A DNA stretch of 64,000 bases from Ameyamaea chiangmaiensis (GCF_025995235.1 NZ_BAPT01000056.1:124001-188000), one strand, 5' to 3'. Positions 34,620-43,849 are shown, counted from the stretch's first letter. A program made the numbers and translations. The notes: a model not told the origin generated them from the letters alone.

Positions 34620-35974
34620 CGCGGGCTTCGGGGGTGGGCCTTTTGTCCGACCCGCGCGATCGCGGCGTTCTGGTGCTGGCGCTGACCGAGGCGTGCGAGC
34701 GCTTTTCGTTCTACGGCATGCAGACGCTGCTGGTGCTGTACCTTCTGCATGCGGTGCTGCCCGGCGGTATGGGACAGGTCGTGGGCCTGACCGGCTTTCG
34801 CGTCACGCTGTCGCATGTGACGGGCCCGCTGACCGATCTGGCCTTCGCGGCGGAGGTCGTGGCCCTGTATTCCAGCCTTGTATATTTCACGCCGATCCTG
34901 GGCGGTCTGGCCGGTGATCGCCTGATCGGCCAGCGGCGCGCGGTTCTGGTGGGGGCGGCGTTCATGGCGGCGGGCCATGGGCTGATGGCATCGACGGCCG
35001 GTTTTCTCGGTGCGCTCGGACTGCTGATCGTCGGCAGCGGTTTCCTGAAAGGCAACATCTCCGCACAGGTCGGCAATCTGTATCAGGAGGCCGAGGCCGA
35101 CCCCCGCGCGCGGGCCTTTACCCTGTTCAATATCGGGATCAATGCCGGGGCCCTGTCCGGGCCGCTGGCCTGCGGGGCCGCCGCGCAGGTGTGGGGCTGG
35201 CACGCTGGGTTCGGGCTGGCGGGCATCGTGATGACGCTGGGGCTGGTGTTGTATGCCGCGTGCGGGCGTGTGTTGCCGCCCGACATCCGACGTCCGCGCG
35301 CGCGGACGCACGCGCACCTGACCGGGGATGAGCGGCGCAATCTGGGGCTGCTGGCGATGGTGCTGGTGACCGGACTGTTTTACTCGGCGACGTTCTACCA
35401 GCTAAGCGACATGTATATCGTGTGGATCGATCATCACGTGCGCCGCAGCCTCGGCGGCCATGTGATCCCCACCAACTGGTTTTCGTGCCTGGATTCGAGC
35501 TTCACGGTGCTGGGCTCGCCCGTCGTTCTGGCCGTGCTGGCGGCGTGCGCGCGTCGGGGGCGGGAGCCGGGGGGACTCGGTCGTATTCTGGCGGCGCTTC
35601 TGATGAATGGGGCCGCGTGGTGCCTGCTGGCGTGGGCCAGTGCGACATCGGCGCTGGTCAATCCGCTGTGGTGTGTCGCGTGCTCGGCGTTGCTGGGCAC
35701 GTCGTTCGTCCTGCAATGGCCGACGACGCTGGCGCTTGTGTCGACACTGGCGCCGGTGCGGTTGCGCTCCACGCTGATGGGGGTCGCGTTCCTGACCCTG
35801 TTCGTGGCGTACAACATCGTCGGCTGGATCGCGCATTTTTACGAGCAGATGGCGCCGTGGCAATTCTGGCTGCTGCAGGCGGCGATCACGCTGGCGGGTG
35901 CGCCGCTGTGTCTCGTGCTGGATCGCGTGGCGGGCCGCAGCGTGCGCGGGGTCGGGCTTGTGGAACGTGTCTGA
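34616..35974 (+). CDS. POT-family (proton-dependent) oligopeptide transporter
   Basis: A 452-residue major-facilitator-type membrane protein with about twelve helices. The POT hallmark ACERFSFYGMQTLLVLYL is near the N terminus. GGLAGDRLIGQRRAVL (the loop 2-3 motif) and NIGINAGALSGPL (the second POT signature) follow. It would import di- and tripeptides or similar compounds with protons. The GTG start at 34616 overlaps the GNAT stop by four bases. The frame stays open upstream inside the GNAT gene, but that part has no family resemblance. Confidence 0.88.
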   Translation: MTRASGVGLLSDPRDRGVLVLALTEACERFSFYGMQTLLVLYLLHAVLPGGMGQVVGLTGFRVTLSHVTGPLTDLAFAAEVVALYSSLVYFTPILGGLAGDRLIGQRRAVLVGAAFMAAGHGLMASTAGFLGALGLLIVGSGFLKGNISAQVGNLYQEAEADPRARAFTLFNIGINAGALSGPLACGAAAQVWGWHAGFGLAGIVMTLGLVLYAACGRVLPPDIRRPRARTHAHLTGDERRNLGLLAMVLVTGLFYSATFYQLSDMYIVWIDHHVRRSLGGHVIPTNWFSCLDSSFTVLGSPVVLAVLAACARRGREPGGLGRILAALLMNGAAWCLLAWASATSALVNPLWCVACSALLGTSFVLQWPTTLALVSTLAPVRLRSTLMGVAFLTLFVAYNIVGWIAHFYEQMAPWQFWLLQAAITLAGAPLCLVLDRVAGRSVRGVGLVERV

Positions 35975-36090
35975 CGGGCGGGGATGGCTGGCATGCGTCG
36001 CGGTGTCCGCGCTGTTCGGCTGCCCGGTTTCGTGGCACGTTCGCCGCACGATGACGGGGTGGACACCCCGCAAGGGGAGAGTGGTATCCG

Positions 36091-36381
36091 GTGCATAAGA
36101 CGGTTATGGCGACGATGCTTGCCGCGACGGTGGGCCTTCTGGGCGGTTGTGCGGACGAGCTTGGCCGCAAGGTGACCGACAGCGACGTGTCGTGTCTGCG
36201 GGCGCAGATGGGCGCGCGGGTGGCGCTGAGCTTCCCGATGGCGGCGAACACCTGCCAGCGGATGACAGGCCACAATGTGGTCGGTCTGGCCAAACACCCC
36301 GAGCCCATCCCGCTGGACCTGCGCGGCGCCCCGGACCTTCAGGCGCAGGCGCGCGAATACAACTACGCCTACCGCAGCTGA
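36091..36381 (+). CDS. small lipoprotein of unknown function
   Basis: A 96-residue protein with a lipoprotein signal (MATMLAATVGLLGGC, lipobox LLGGC). The mature part has two further Cys (DVSCLRAQ and ANTCQRM) and ends with an aromatic EYNYAYRS. I do not recognise the family. GTG 36091 is the longest start; ATG 36106 is equally likely and leaves a good signal peptide. It is convergent with the HNH gene with six bases between. Confidence 0.6.
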   Translation: MHKTVMATMLAATVGLLGGCADELGRKVTDSDVSCLRAQMGARVALSFPMAANTCQRMTGHNVVGLAKHPEPIPLDLRGAPDLQAQAREYNYAYRS

Positions 36382-36387
36382 CGCCGC

Positions 36388-36954
36388 TCAGCTTTCCAGT
36401 TCGGTGTCCCAGTACAGGTAGTCGCGCCAGCTTTCGTGCAGATAGTTGGGCGGGAAGGATCGTCCGTTGTCCTGCAACTCCCACGTGCTGGGCTGGCTGG
36501 GGCGCCGTCGGGGGTGCATGTGGATTTCATGCGGCAGGCGCGAGCCCTTCATCAGGTTGCACGGGCTGCATGCGGTGACGACGTTCTCCCACGTCGTGCG
36601 GCCGCCCCGCGCGCGCGGGATGACGTGATCGAAGGTCAGCTCGTGCGTCGGCAGACGGTCGAGGCAGTACTGGCAGCTGAAATTGTCGCGCAGAAAGACA
36701 TTGAAGCGTGTGAAGGCCGGGCGACGTGCCGTGGGCACATAGTCTTTCAGGGCGATGACGCTGGGCAGGCGCAGCGACTGGCTGGGCGAGCGTACCTGTG
36801 TGTCATACTCGCTCAGCACCGACACGCGGTCGAGAAACACCGCCTTCACCGCGTCCTGCCACGACCACAGCGATAGCGGAAAATAGGACAGGGGGCGGAA
36901 ATCTGCGTTGAGTACCAGTGCCGGGAAGTGACTGCCGTCGGGCAAGGCTGACAT
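36388..36954 (-). CDS. HNH endonuclease family protein
   Basis: A 188-residue protein of the conserved alphaproteobacterial HNH type. The N-terminal ALVLNADFRPLSYFPLSLWS and WQDAVKAVFLDRVSVLSEY are characteristic. The nuclease core has FSCQYCLDRL (zinc Cys pair), LTFDHVIPRARGGRTTWENV (HNH) and TACSPCNLMKGSR (second Cys pair). It is stand-alone, with no methylase or phage gene nearby, so a housekeeping or repair role is likelier than restriction. Start taken at ATG 36954. Confidence 0.88.
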   Translation of the reverse strand: MSALPDGSHFPALVLNADFRPLSYFPLSLWSWQDAVKAVFLDRVSVLSEYDTQVRSPSQSLRLPSVIALKDYVPTARRPAFTRFNVFLRDNFSCQYCLDRLPTHELTFDHVIPRARGGRTTWENVVTACSPCNLMKGSRLPHEIHMHPRRRPSQPSTWELQDNGRSFPPNYLHESWRDYLYWDTELES

Positions 36955-37122
36955 CCTCTCACAAGGACGCCGCACTGGCCTGCCGGGCGCGGTCACTCTA
37001 GTCTGAAACAAACGCCGTCTGGGTGTGCGTCGTCAGGTAGTTCCACGCGCAGTATCGCAGACACAACCCCAAGCCGCAAGGACGGGGCCGGAGTCGTCGC
37101 GGCCGGCTCCGATGAAGACTTC

Positions 37123-38007
37123 ATGACATGCCTCCATCCTCTGACCGGTCTCGGGTCGCAGATCACCCGCTTTGCGCCAAGCCCGACCGGGGCGCTGCAC
37201 CTGGGGCATGCGGCGTCCGCCCTGCTGGCCGCGCGCGCGGCGGGGGAGGGCGGACGGTTCGTGCTGCGGATCGAGGACATCGACCCCCAACGCTGCCGCC
37301 CCGCGTTCGAGACCGCCCTGTTCGAGGACCTGCGCTGGCTCGGCCTGCGCTGGGCGGAGCCGGTCCGGCGACAGTCCGAGCACTGGGCGGACTACCGCGC
37401 CACGCTGGAGGCCCTGGCAACGCGCGGGCTTCTGTATCCGTGCTTCTGTTCGCGCGCGCAGGTGGCCGATACACTGGCCGCGCTGAGCGCCCCGCATCGG
37501 GCGCCCGATGGATCGGCCCGGTATCCGGGCACCTGTCGGACCCTGTCGGCCCCGGTGCGATCGGCGCGGATCGCGTCGGGCGCGCCCTATGTGCTGCGGC
37601 TGGACATGATGGCCGCGCTCGACCTGCTGGGTGGTGAGCCCGCGTGGGAGGAGATCGCGGTGGGACGCGTGCAGGGTGCTGCCGCGGCGTTCGGTGACGT
37701 CGTCCTCGCGCGCCGCGACGTTCCGGCGTCCTATCATCTGTGCGTCACGCATGACGACGCGCTGGCGGGGATCACGCTGGTGACGCGTGGCGTCGATCTT
37801 CGTCCCGCGACGGCGGTCCATCGTGTCCTGCAGGATCTGATGGGCTGGCCCCGGCCGCGATACTGGCACCATTCCCTCGCGTGCGACGCGCAGGGGCGGC
37901 GGCTGGCCAAGCGCGACGGTGCGCTGGGGATCGGCACGTTGCGGCGCGACGGTTGCGATCCGCGCGTGGTGGCCGAGCAGGCGCTGAGTCTGATCGGGTG
38001 CGGATAA
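37123..38007 (+). CDS. gluQRS: glutamyl-Q tRNA(Asp) synthetase
   Basis: Attaches glutamate to the queuosine base at the wobble position of tRNA-Asp. It is a truncated glutamyl-tRNA synthetase paralogue of 294 residues, with the catalytic domain only and no anticodon-binding domain. The class I motifs are TRFAPSPTGALHLGHAAS (HIGH region) and RRLAKRDGALG (KMSKS region); FVLRIEDIDPQRC and YPCFCSRAQ follow the family. ATG 37123 fits. The gene is followed by the aminotransferase pair after about 120 bases. Confidence 0.93.
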   Translation: MTCLHPLTGLGSQITRFAPSPTGALHLGHAASALLAARAAGEGGRFVLRIEDIDPQRCRPAFETALFEDLRWLGLRWAEPVRRQSEHWADYRATLEALATRGLLYPCFCSRAQVADTLAALSAPHRAPDGSARYPGTCRTLSAPVRSARIASGAPYVLRLDMMAALDLLGGEPAWEEIAVGRVQGAAAAFGDVVLARRDVPASYHLCVTHDDALAGITLVTRGVDLRPATAVHRVLQDLMGWPRPRYWHHSLACDAQGRRLAKRDGALGIGTLRRDGCDPRVVAEQALSLIGCG

Positions 38008-38127
38008 GACGGTGCGGACACACAGATTGGGAGTTTCCTCGGGCTGCGGGCAAGGCTAGGGTGCGTGCCGTCTCCGGGCCGGAACGGTCTCACGGCCCGG
38101 TTCCTGCCTGTTATGGACGACGCCCCC

Positions 38128-39330
38128 ATGGACATCATCGCCGCACGCCTCTCCCGAGTAAGCCCGAGCCAGACGATCGCGATTTCGACGAAAGCGCGTG
38201 CGCTCAAGGCCGAGGGGCGCGACATCATCAGCCTCTCGGCGGGTGAGCCCGATTTCGATACGCCCGCGCACATCAAGGCCGCGGCGATCAAGGCGATCGA
38301 GGCCGGCGATACGAAATACACCGACGTGCCGGGCACTCTGGCGCTGCGCCGCGCCGTGGCGGAGCGGTTTCGCGCGGATTCAGGCGTGGAGTACGCACCC
38401 GACGAGATCATCGTTTCGACCGGTGGCAAGCAGGTGATTTTCAACGCCATGCTCGCCACGCTCGATCCGGGGGATGAGGTCATCATTCCGTCCCCGTGCT
38501 GGGTCTCCTATCCCGATATCGTGGCTCTGGCCGACGGCAAGCCGGTGATCGTGCCGTGCGGCCCGCAGGACGGTTTCAAACTGACACCTGCTGCGCTCGA
38601 GGCCGCGATCACCCCGCGCACGAAGTGGCTGATGCTCAATTCGCCCAACAACCCCACGGGGGCCGCCTATTCGGCCGAGGATCTGCGCGGACTGTGCGAT
38701 GTGCTGCTGCGCCACCCCGACGTCTGGGTCTTTACCGACGATATCTACGACAAGCTGGTCTATGACGGATTCCGTCCCGCGACCGTCGTGCAGGTGGAGC
38801 CGCGCCTGCGCGACCGTACCGTGACGATGAACGGCGTGTCCAAGGCCTATGCGATGACGGGTTGGCGTATCGGCTACGCCGGGGCGCCGAAGCGCCTGAT
38901 CACCGCGATGAACACGTTGCAGAGCCAGTCGACGTCCTCGACCTCGTCCATCAGCCAGGCGGCCGCGCTGGCCGCGGTCTCGGGTCCGCAGGACTCGATC
39001 GACATGATGGTGACGGCATACCAGGAACGGCGCGATCTGGTGGTGTCGATGCTCAACCAGGCATCCGGCCTGACCTGCATGCGCCCCGAGGGCGCGTTCT
39101 ACGTTTTCCCGTCCCTGGAAGGCTGCATCGGCAAGACCACGGACACGGGCGTCACGATCACGGACGACGAAGCCTTCGTCACGGCATTGCTGGATGCGCA
39201 GGGCGTGGCGGCGGTGCATGGGTCCGCCTTCATGTTCCCGGGGCATTTCCGCATTTCCTACGCCACGGACACCGAGAGCCTGCGCGAGGCGTGCGCGCGC
39301 ATCCAGCGGTTCTGCGCGGGCCTGCGATAA
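38128..39330 (+). CDS. class I/II pyridoxal-phosphate aminotransferase (aspartate aminotransferase type), copy 1
   Basis: A 400-residue fold-type I aminotransferase. IISLSAGEPDFDTPAHIKAA, STGGKQVIFNAML, LMLNSPNNPTGAAYS and the Schiff-base Lys in VSKAYAMTGWRIGYAGAPK are all present. The overall pattern is that of the Ib aspartate / prephenate aminotransferases. ATG 38128 gives the usual MDIIAARLSRV start; ATG 38113 is five codons earlier. A closely similar gene of exactly equal length follows after 13 bases, so the two probably arose by tandem duplication and are co-transcribed. Confidence 0.92.
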   Translation: MDIIAARLSRVSPSQTIAISTKARALKAEGRDIISLSAGEPDFDTPAHIKAAAIKAIEAGDTKYTDVPGTLALRRAVAERFRADSGVEYAPDEIIVSTGGKQVIFNAMLATLDPGDEVIIPSPCWVSYPDIVALADGKPVIVPCGPQDGFKLTPAALEAAITPRTKWLMLNSPNNPTGAAYSAEDLRGLCDVLLRHPDVWVFTDDIYDKLVYDGFRPATVVQVEPRLRDRTVTMNGVSKAYAMTGWRIGYAGAPKRLITAMNTLQSQSTSSTSSISQAAALAAVSGPQDSIDMMVTAYQERRDLVVSMLNQASGLTCMRPEGAFYVFPSLEGCIGKTTDTGVTITDDEAFVTALLDAQGVAAVHGSAFMFPGHFRISYATDTESLREACARIQRFCAGLR

Positions 39331-39343
39331 GGACGGATGGACG

Positions 39344-40546
39344 ATGCCCGGTTTCGCTGAGCGCCTCTCCGGCCTTCCGGCGCCCGCCACCATCGCGATG
39401 GCCGTGCGGGCCCGTGCCCTGCGCGCGGAAGGGCGTGACATCATATCGCTGGCGCTGGGGGAGCCGGATTTCGCGACCCCGCGCGCGGTGATCGACGCCG
39501 CCTATCAGGCCGCCCTCGACGGGCAGACGAAATACCCGCCCGTGGACGGGACACCGGCCCTGAAGGCCGCGATCGCGCGCAAGTTCGCGCGCGACAACGC
39601 GCTGACGTTCGCGCCGAACGAGATCATCGTCAGCAACGGCGGCAAGCAGGTGATCTTCAACGCCTTCATGGCGACGATCAATCCGGGTGACGAGGTGCTG
39701 GTCCCGGCGCCATACTGGGTGTCCTATCCGCTGATCGCGCGCGGGTTCGGTGGCGTGCCGGTGGAGGTCGTCTGCCGCGAGGAGGACGGTTTCCGCCTGC
39801 GGGCCGACGCTCTGGAGGCCGCGATCACGCCGCGTACCAAATGGCTGGTGCTGAATTTCCCCAACAACCCGACCGGCGCGATCTGCGACGCGGATGACCT
39901 CGCCGCGATCGCAGACGTTCTGCGCCGACACCCCGATGTCTGGATCCTGTCCGACGAGATCTATGAACATCTGACGTTCGGCGGCCTGTCGCATGCGTCG
40001 CTGGCGGCTGTGGCACCGGATCTGCGCGACCGGGTCCTGACCCTGAACGGCGTGTCGAAGGCCTATGCGATGACAGGCTGGCGTGTCGGGTTCGCGGGCG
40101 GTCCCGCGCCCCTCATCAAGGCGATGGTGGGGGTTCAGGGTAACGCGACCTCGGGCGTGTGTTCGGTGGCGCAGGCGGCCGCGGCGGCGGCGCTGGATGG
40201 ACCGGCCGACGTGATCGCCGACATGCGCGCGACGTATGAACGGCGGCGCGACGCCGTGGTGGGGCGCCTGCGCGCCATTCCGGGCCTGACCTGTGCGATG
40301 CCCGACGGTGCGTTCTATGCCTATCCGGGGGTGGCTGGGTTGCTGGGCCGGACGTCCGGCGGGGGAAAGCGGCTGCTGGGCGACGAGGACGTGGCGCTGG
40401 CACTGCTGGAGGAACAGGGCGTGTCGACCGTGCACGGCGCCGCGTTCGGCCTGTCGCCGTATCTGCGTCTGTCCTGCGCCACGGATGACGACACCCTGTC
40501 GCGCGCATGCGACCGGATCGCCGCCTTCGTCGCGGCCATCGCCTGA
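39344..40546 (+). CDS. class I/II pyridoxal-phosphate aminotransferase, copy 2
   Basis: A 400-residue paralogue of the gene just upstream, with the same motif order: IISLALGEPDFATPRAVIDA, SNGGKQVIFNAFMATINPGD, LVLNFPNNPTGAICD and the catalytic Lys in VSKAYAMTGWRVGFAGGPA. Substrate-contact differences (for example PAPYWVSYPLIARG against PSPCWVSYPDIVAL) suggest divergent specificity, perhaps aspartate for one copy and aromatic or branched substrates for the other. ATG 39344 is preceded by AAGGACGG. It is convergent with the cupin gene. Confidence 0.9.
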   Translation: MPGFAERLSGLPAPATIAMAVRARALRAEGRDIISLALGEPDFATPRAVIDAAYQAALDGQTKYPPVDGTPALKAAIARKFARDNALTFAPNEIIVSNGGKQVIFNAFMATINPGDEVLVPAPYWVSYPLIARGFGGVPVEVVCREEDGFRLRADALEAAITPRTKWLVLNFPNNPTGAICDADDLAAIADVLRRHPDVWILSDEIYEHLTFGGLSHASLAAVAPDLRDRVLTLNGVSKAYAMTGWRVGFAGGPAPLIKAMVGVQGNATSGVCSVAQAAAAAALDGPADVIADMRATYERRRDAVVGRLRAIPGLTCAMPDGAFYAYPGVAGLLGRTSGGGKRLLGDEDVALALLEEQGVSTVHGAAFGLSPYLRLSCATDDDTLSRACDRIAAFVAAIA

Positions 40547-40571
40547 GCCTGCGCCGACGCGCTGTGCCCGA

Positions 40572-41099
40572 TCAGTGGAAGGGACAGGGGCGCCCGATCG
40601 TGGGGGGATTGGCGGACTGGATGACCATCAGCGTCACCGGGTCATCGCCGACATTGCCGGCATCGTGGCCTTTCTTGCCCTTGTAGGGACCATCGGGCAT
40701 CGGTCGCACGTTCTGGTCTTCGCCGAACAGGATGTCGCCCGGGCCCATCTCCACCCGTGTGCCGTCCATGGCCCGCACGTACCAGCGCCCCTGCAAGGGC
40801 ACGACCCATTGTGGCTTGGGGTCCGGGTGCCAGTCGCCGTTCCAGTGCGCGGGCTGCACCGTCAGCATGACCGTCGCCGTTTGCTGCGGCATGGGGTCCT
40901 GCCATTGCGGGCCGGCCGGCGGCGACATCGATTTGAGGAAAAAATGTTCCACCGGGCAGGTCGCGATGTGGCTCACGCCCTGGTCGTCGGTCCACAGGTG
41001 ATGGTAGGCGCGTTGCGGCGGTGAGGGCTGCGCCACGGCCGAGAGCGCTGCCAGTGCGGGCACGGTGGCGGCCAGAAAAATGGCGGTGGCGCGGGACAT
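40572..41099 (-). CDS. exported cupin-domain protein
   Basis: A 175-residue protein with a signal peptide (FLAATVPALAALSAVAQP). The cupin barrel shows as WNGDWHPDPKPQWVVPLQGR and VEMGPGDILFGED, which contain the metal-binding and turn Gly positions of the two cupin motifs. Function unknown; periplasmic cupins may be small-molecule binding proteins or enzymes. The start ATG at 41099 is 141 bases from, and divergent to, the M3 peptidase gene. Confidence 0.75.
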   Translation of the reverse strand: MSRATAIFLAATVPALAALSAVAQPSPPQRAYHHLWTDDQGVSHIATCPVEHFFLKSMSPPAGPQWQDPMPQQTATVMLTVQPAHWNGDWHPDPKPQWVVPLQGRWYVRAMDGTRVEMGPGDILFGEDQNVRPMPDGPYKGKKGHDAGNVGDDPVTLMVIQSANPPTIGRPCPFH

Positions 41100-41240
41100 C
41101 CGGACATCCTCGATCGGGGGGTGTGTGGGTCCAACGCCGCACCGGGCGGAAAGTCCATGTCATTATCGAAATGACATCTCGAATGTCGCCACTCCCACGA
41201 TCCATGGACGAAGCGACCCCGGCGATGGCACAGTGTCGCC

Positions 41241-42914
41241 ATGATCCAGAATTTCGCCGCACTCGACTTTCCCCGCCCGACGCGCGAGTCCCTCGCCGAG
41301 GCGTATGCCACCATTCATGCCTCGCTGGACGAAGGGCGTCGTCGGCAGGCCATCGCGGCGTTCGACGCGGTGCGTCGTCACTACGAAAGCTGGGCGTCGT
41401 TGGTGCATCTGCGCTTTTCGCAGGACACGACCAGTGACGCTGCAAAGGCCGAACGGGATTACGCCGACGCCCTGACGCCGGTTGCCACGGGGCACGAGGT
41501 CGACGTCAAACGCCGCCTGCTTGACCCCTCCCTGCGCGATGAGCTCGAGCGGGACGTGGGCGCGCATACGGCCGCGCTATGGGCCTGCGACATTACCACC
41601 TTCGATCCCCGCATCGCGCCGATGCTGGAGGAGGAAGCACGGCTATCGGGCGAGTACACCGCTCTTCTGGCCTCGGCGAAGATCGATATCGACGGCCGGA
41701 CGGTCAACCTCTCGGGCCTTGCGCCGTATGCCGAGAGCCTCGACCGTAACAAGCGCCATGCCGCCGAGCAGGCGCGCTGGGCGTTTTTCGAGACCCATGG
41801 CGAGACGCTCGATGCGCTGTATGATCGGCTGGTGAAACTGCGCCACGAGATGGCGCGCACGCTGGGCTTCGACACCTATACGCAGCTTGGCTATCGCCGC
41901 ATGCGGCGTGTCGATTACGGCCCCGAGGAGGTGTCGCGCTTTCGCGACAAGATCGTGACCTATGTCGTGCCGCTGGTGAAAGTTCTGCTCGAACACCGGC
42001 GTCTGGCGATGGGGTGGGACAGGCTCCGCTCATGGGACGAAGGGCTGATCGATCCAAAGGGCAATCCGCGTCCCGCCGGGGATCACGACCTGCTGGTCGC
42101 GCGCGCGCAGCAGATGTTCGATGCGATGGGCGGCGATCTGGGGCCGTTCTTCGCGCAGATGAACGCGGGCGGCTATCTCGATCTGCGCAACCGGCCCGGC
42201 AAGGCGGGGGGTGGTTTCTGCACGTCGTTCCCCGATGTCGGCATGCCGTTCATTTTCGCCAATTTCAACGGCACGCATAACGATATCAGCGTCTTCACGC
42301 ACGAGATGGGCCATGCCTATCAGAATTACAAAAGCCGTGAACAGCCCGGGATCGACGTGCTCTGGCCAACGATGGAAGCCGCCGAGATCAACTCCATGGG
42401 GCTGGAATTCCTCACCTGGCCGCACATGGAGTTGATGGTGGAGGAGGGTGCGGCCGACCGATTCCGGCGCATGCACCTGATCGATTCGTTATCGTTCCTG
42501 CCGTATGGCGCCTGCGTCGATCACTTCCAGCATGAGGTCTATGCCCAGCCGGACATGACACCCGCGGAACGTCACGAGACATGGCGCGCGCTGGAGAAGA
42601 TCTACCTGCCGTGGCGGGACTACGGCGATCTGGCATGGCCGGCCAAGGGCGGACGCTGGCAGGCTCAGATGCACATCTACCGCTCGCCGTTCTACTACAT
42701 CGATTACACGCTGGCGCTGTGCTGTGCGATGCAGTTCTGGTTGCAGAGCCGGATGGATCCGCAAGGCACGCTCGACGCCTACGTCGAACTGTGTGCCAAA
42801 GGCGGCTCAAAGCCCTTCACGGCGCTGGTAGATGAAGCGGGTCTGGTATCGCCGTTCTCGGCCGGCGCGCTGGCTGAAGTGGTGCGCGAGGCCGAGCGGC
42901 TTTTGCTGGACTGA
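41241..42914 (+). CDS. M3-family oligoendopeptidase (PepF-like)
   Basis: A cytoplasmic zinc metallopeptidase of 557 residues. The zinc motif HEMGH is at residues 354-358, in ISVFTHEMGHAYQNYKS, with the third ligand Glu in MEAAEINSMGLEFLTWP. No signal peptide. It degrades short peptides, which fits with the POT peptide transporter nearby (34616-35974) though they are not in one operon. The gene is convergent with the thioredoxin-like gene, 12 bases apart. Confidence 0.9.
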   Translation: MIQNFAALDFPRPTRESLAEAYATIHASLDEGRRRQAIAAFDAVRRHYESWASLVHLRFSQDTTSDAAKAERDYADALTPVATGHEVDVKRRLLDPSLRDELERDVGAHTAALWACDITTFDPRIAPMLEEEARLSGEYTALLASAKIDIDGRTVNLSGLAPYAESLDRNKRHAAEQARWAFFETHGETLDALYDRLVKLRHEMARTLGFDTYTQLGYRRMRRVDYGPEEVSRFRDKIVTYVVPLVKVLLEHRRLAMGWDRLRSWDEGLIDPKGNPRPAGDHDLLVARAQQMFDAMGGDLGPFFAQMNAGGYLDLRNRPGKAGGGFCTSFPDVGMPFIFANFNGTHNDISVFTHEMGHAYQNYKSREQPGIDVLWPTMEAAEINSMGLEFLTWPHMELMVEEGAADRFRRMHLIDSLSFLPYGACVDHFQHEVYAQPDMTPAERHETWRALEKIYLPWRDYGDLAWPAKGGRWQAQMHIYRSPFYYIDYTLALCCAMQFWLQSRMDPQGTLDAYVELCAKGGSKPFTALVDEAGLVSPFSAGALAEVVREAERLLLD

Positions 42915-42926
42915 GGGCCGTCGTGA

Positions 42927-43436
42927 TCAGCTGCGTCCGGCCCAGCCGGCGATCAGGTCGACCACGGCCTGGGACGACATCGCGCGCGCATGCCCCAGTT
43001 CGCGGGCGCCGTCGGGGTTGAGGGTGCGACCATCCGGCGTGATGATCAGCACCGTGGGGACCGCGGTGATCTTCACGCCATGGGACTGGGCCAGATCCAT
43101 GTTCGCGTCGAAATGGCCGACATTGATCGACACGACCTCAAAGTTCTTCGACAACCAGTCCTGCACCGCCGGTAGCTCGAACGTGCCGGCCAGCAGGCGG
43201 CAGTCCGGGCACCAGTTGCCGCCGAAATCGGCGAGCACCGGTTTGCCGGACTGCTTCGAGCGGGCGAGGGCCGCCTGAAAGGCGGTCGGGCCGTTATCGA
43301 TGGCCGGATAGGGCGCTGCGACCGCGGCCGGATGGGGGTCGCCCACGACGGGGGCGGGTGTTGCGGCATAGGCAGTGACGGGCGCCGTCGCGAGAAGACC
43401 GAGGGCCAGAGCGGCAGGCAGGTAGCGAAATTTCAT
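42927..43436 (-). CDS. periplasmic thioredoxin-like protein with CPDC active site
   Basis: A 169-residue protein with a Sec signal peptide (ALALGLLATAPVTAYAA). The thioredoxin fold shows KPVLADFGGNWCPDCRLLAG with CxxC active site CPDC, VSINVGHFDANMDLAQ and the cis-Pro in ITAVPTVLIITPDG. The active-site dipeptide Pro-Asp differs from thioredoxin (GP) and DsbA (PH), so the redox role is open; reduction of exported cysteines or cytochrome maturation are possibilities. It is divergent from a small membrane protein across an AT-rich 77-base gap. Confidence 0.82.
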   Translation of the reverse strand: MKFRYLPAALALGLLATAPVTAYAATPAPVVGDPHPAAVAAPYPAIDNGPTAFQAALARSKQSGKPVLADFGGNWCPDCRLLAGTFELPAVQDWLSKNFEVVSINVGHFDANMDLAQSHGVKITAVPTVLIITPDGRTLNPDGARELGHARAMSSQAVVDLIAGWAGRS

Positions 43437-43513
43437 TTTAAGGGCACTTCCAGGCGAGATGGGCTATAATTATACGGTAATTTACTGTTAATTTATCATT
43501 GAACGATATAGCG
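43437..43513. promoter_or_regulatory. AT-rich divergent promoter region
   Basis: Bases 43464-43475 read CTATAATTATAC, which presents TATAAT on both strands (43465-43470 on plus). The 77-base gap is far richer in A+T than its surroundings and separates two divergent genes, so it likely holds both promoters. I could not find good -35 elements at 17-base spacing. Confidence 0.45.
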
Positions 43514-43849
43514 ATGAGAAAAACGAAAGCAAGAGGCGATGTGTCCGGACCGGCCACCGGCGACGGGAACGGCAGCATCCCCGCCACACTCGGCAAGACG
43601 GCGCTTCTGGTCGGATTGACGGTCGCGCTGATGGTGGTCGTGCGCCTTTGGCCGCCGCTTGCCCACGCGGTCAATCGGGTGGCCTCCACCCAGACCTGGC
43701 AGTCCTTGTACGGCGTGTTCGGTGCTGACAGTGGCCAGAGCCGGGAGCAGATGATTTTGGTGGGTATCGTCGTCGTGTGCTTCGTGACGGCGCTCGTTCT
43801 GGTGCAGGGCGGGAGCTGGTGCGTGCGTCGTCTGATGACACGACCCTGA
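43514..43849 (+). CDS. small two-helix membrane protein
   Basis: A 111-residue protein with a basic N terminus and two hydrophobic segments, LLVGLTVALMVVVRLWPPLA and MILVGIVVVCFVTALVLVQG, linked by a polar loop. It ends with a basic CVRRLMTRP, so both ends are probably cytoplasmic. Unknown family. ATG 43514 is chosen; a TTG at 43499 would add five residues. It precedes the orphan glycosyltransferase by 88 bases on the same strand and could be its partner, which is inference from position. Confidence 0.55.
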   Translation: MRKTKARGDVSGPATGDGNGSIPATLGKTALLVGLTVALMVVVRLWPPLAHAVNRVASTQTWQSLYGVFGADSGQSREQMILVGIVVVCFVTALVLVQGGSWCVRRLMTRP

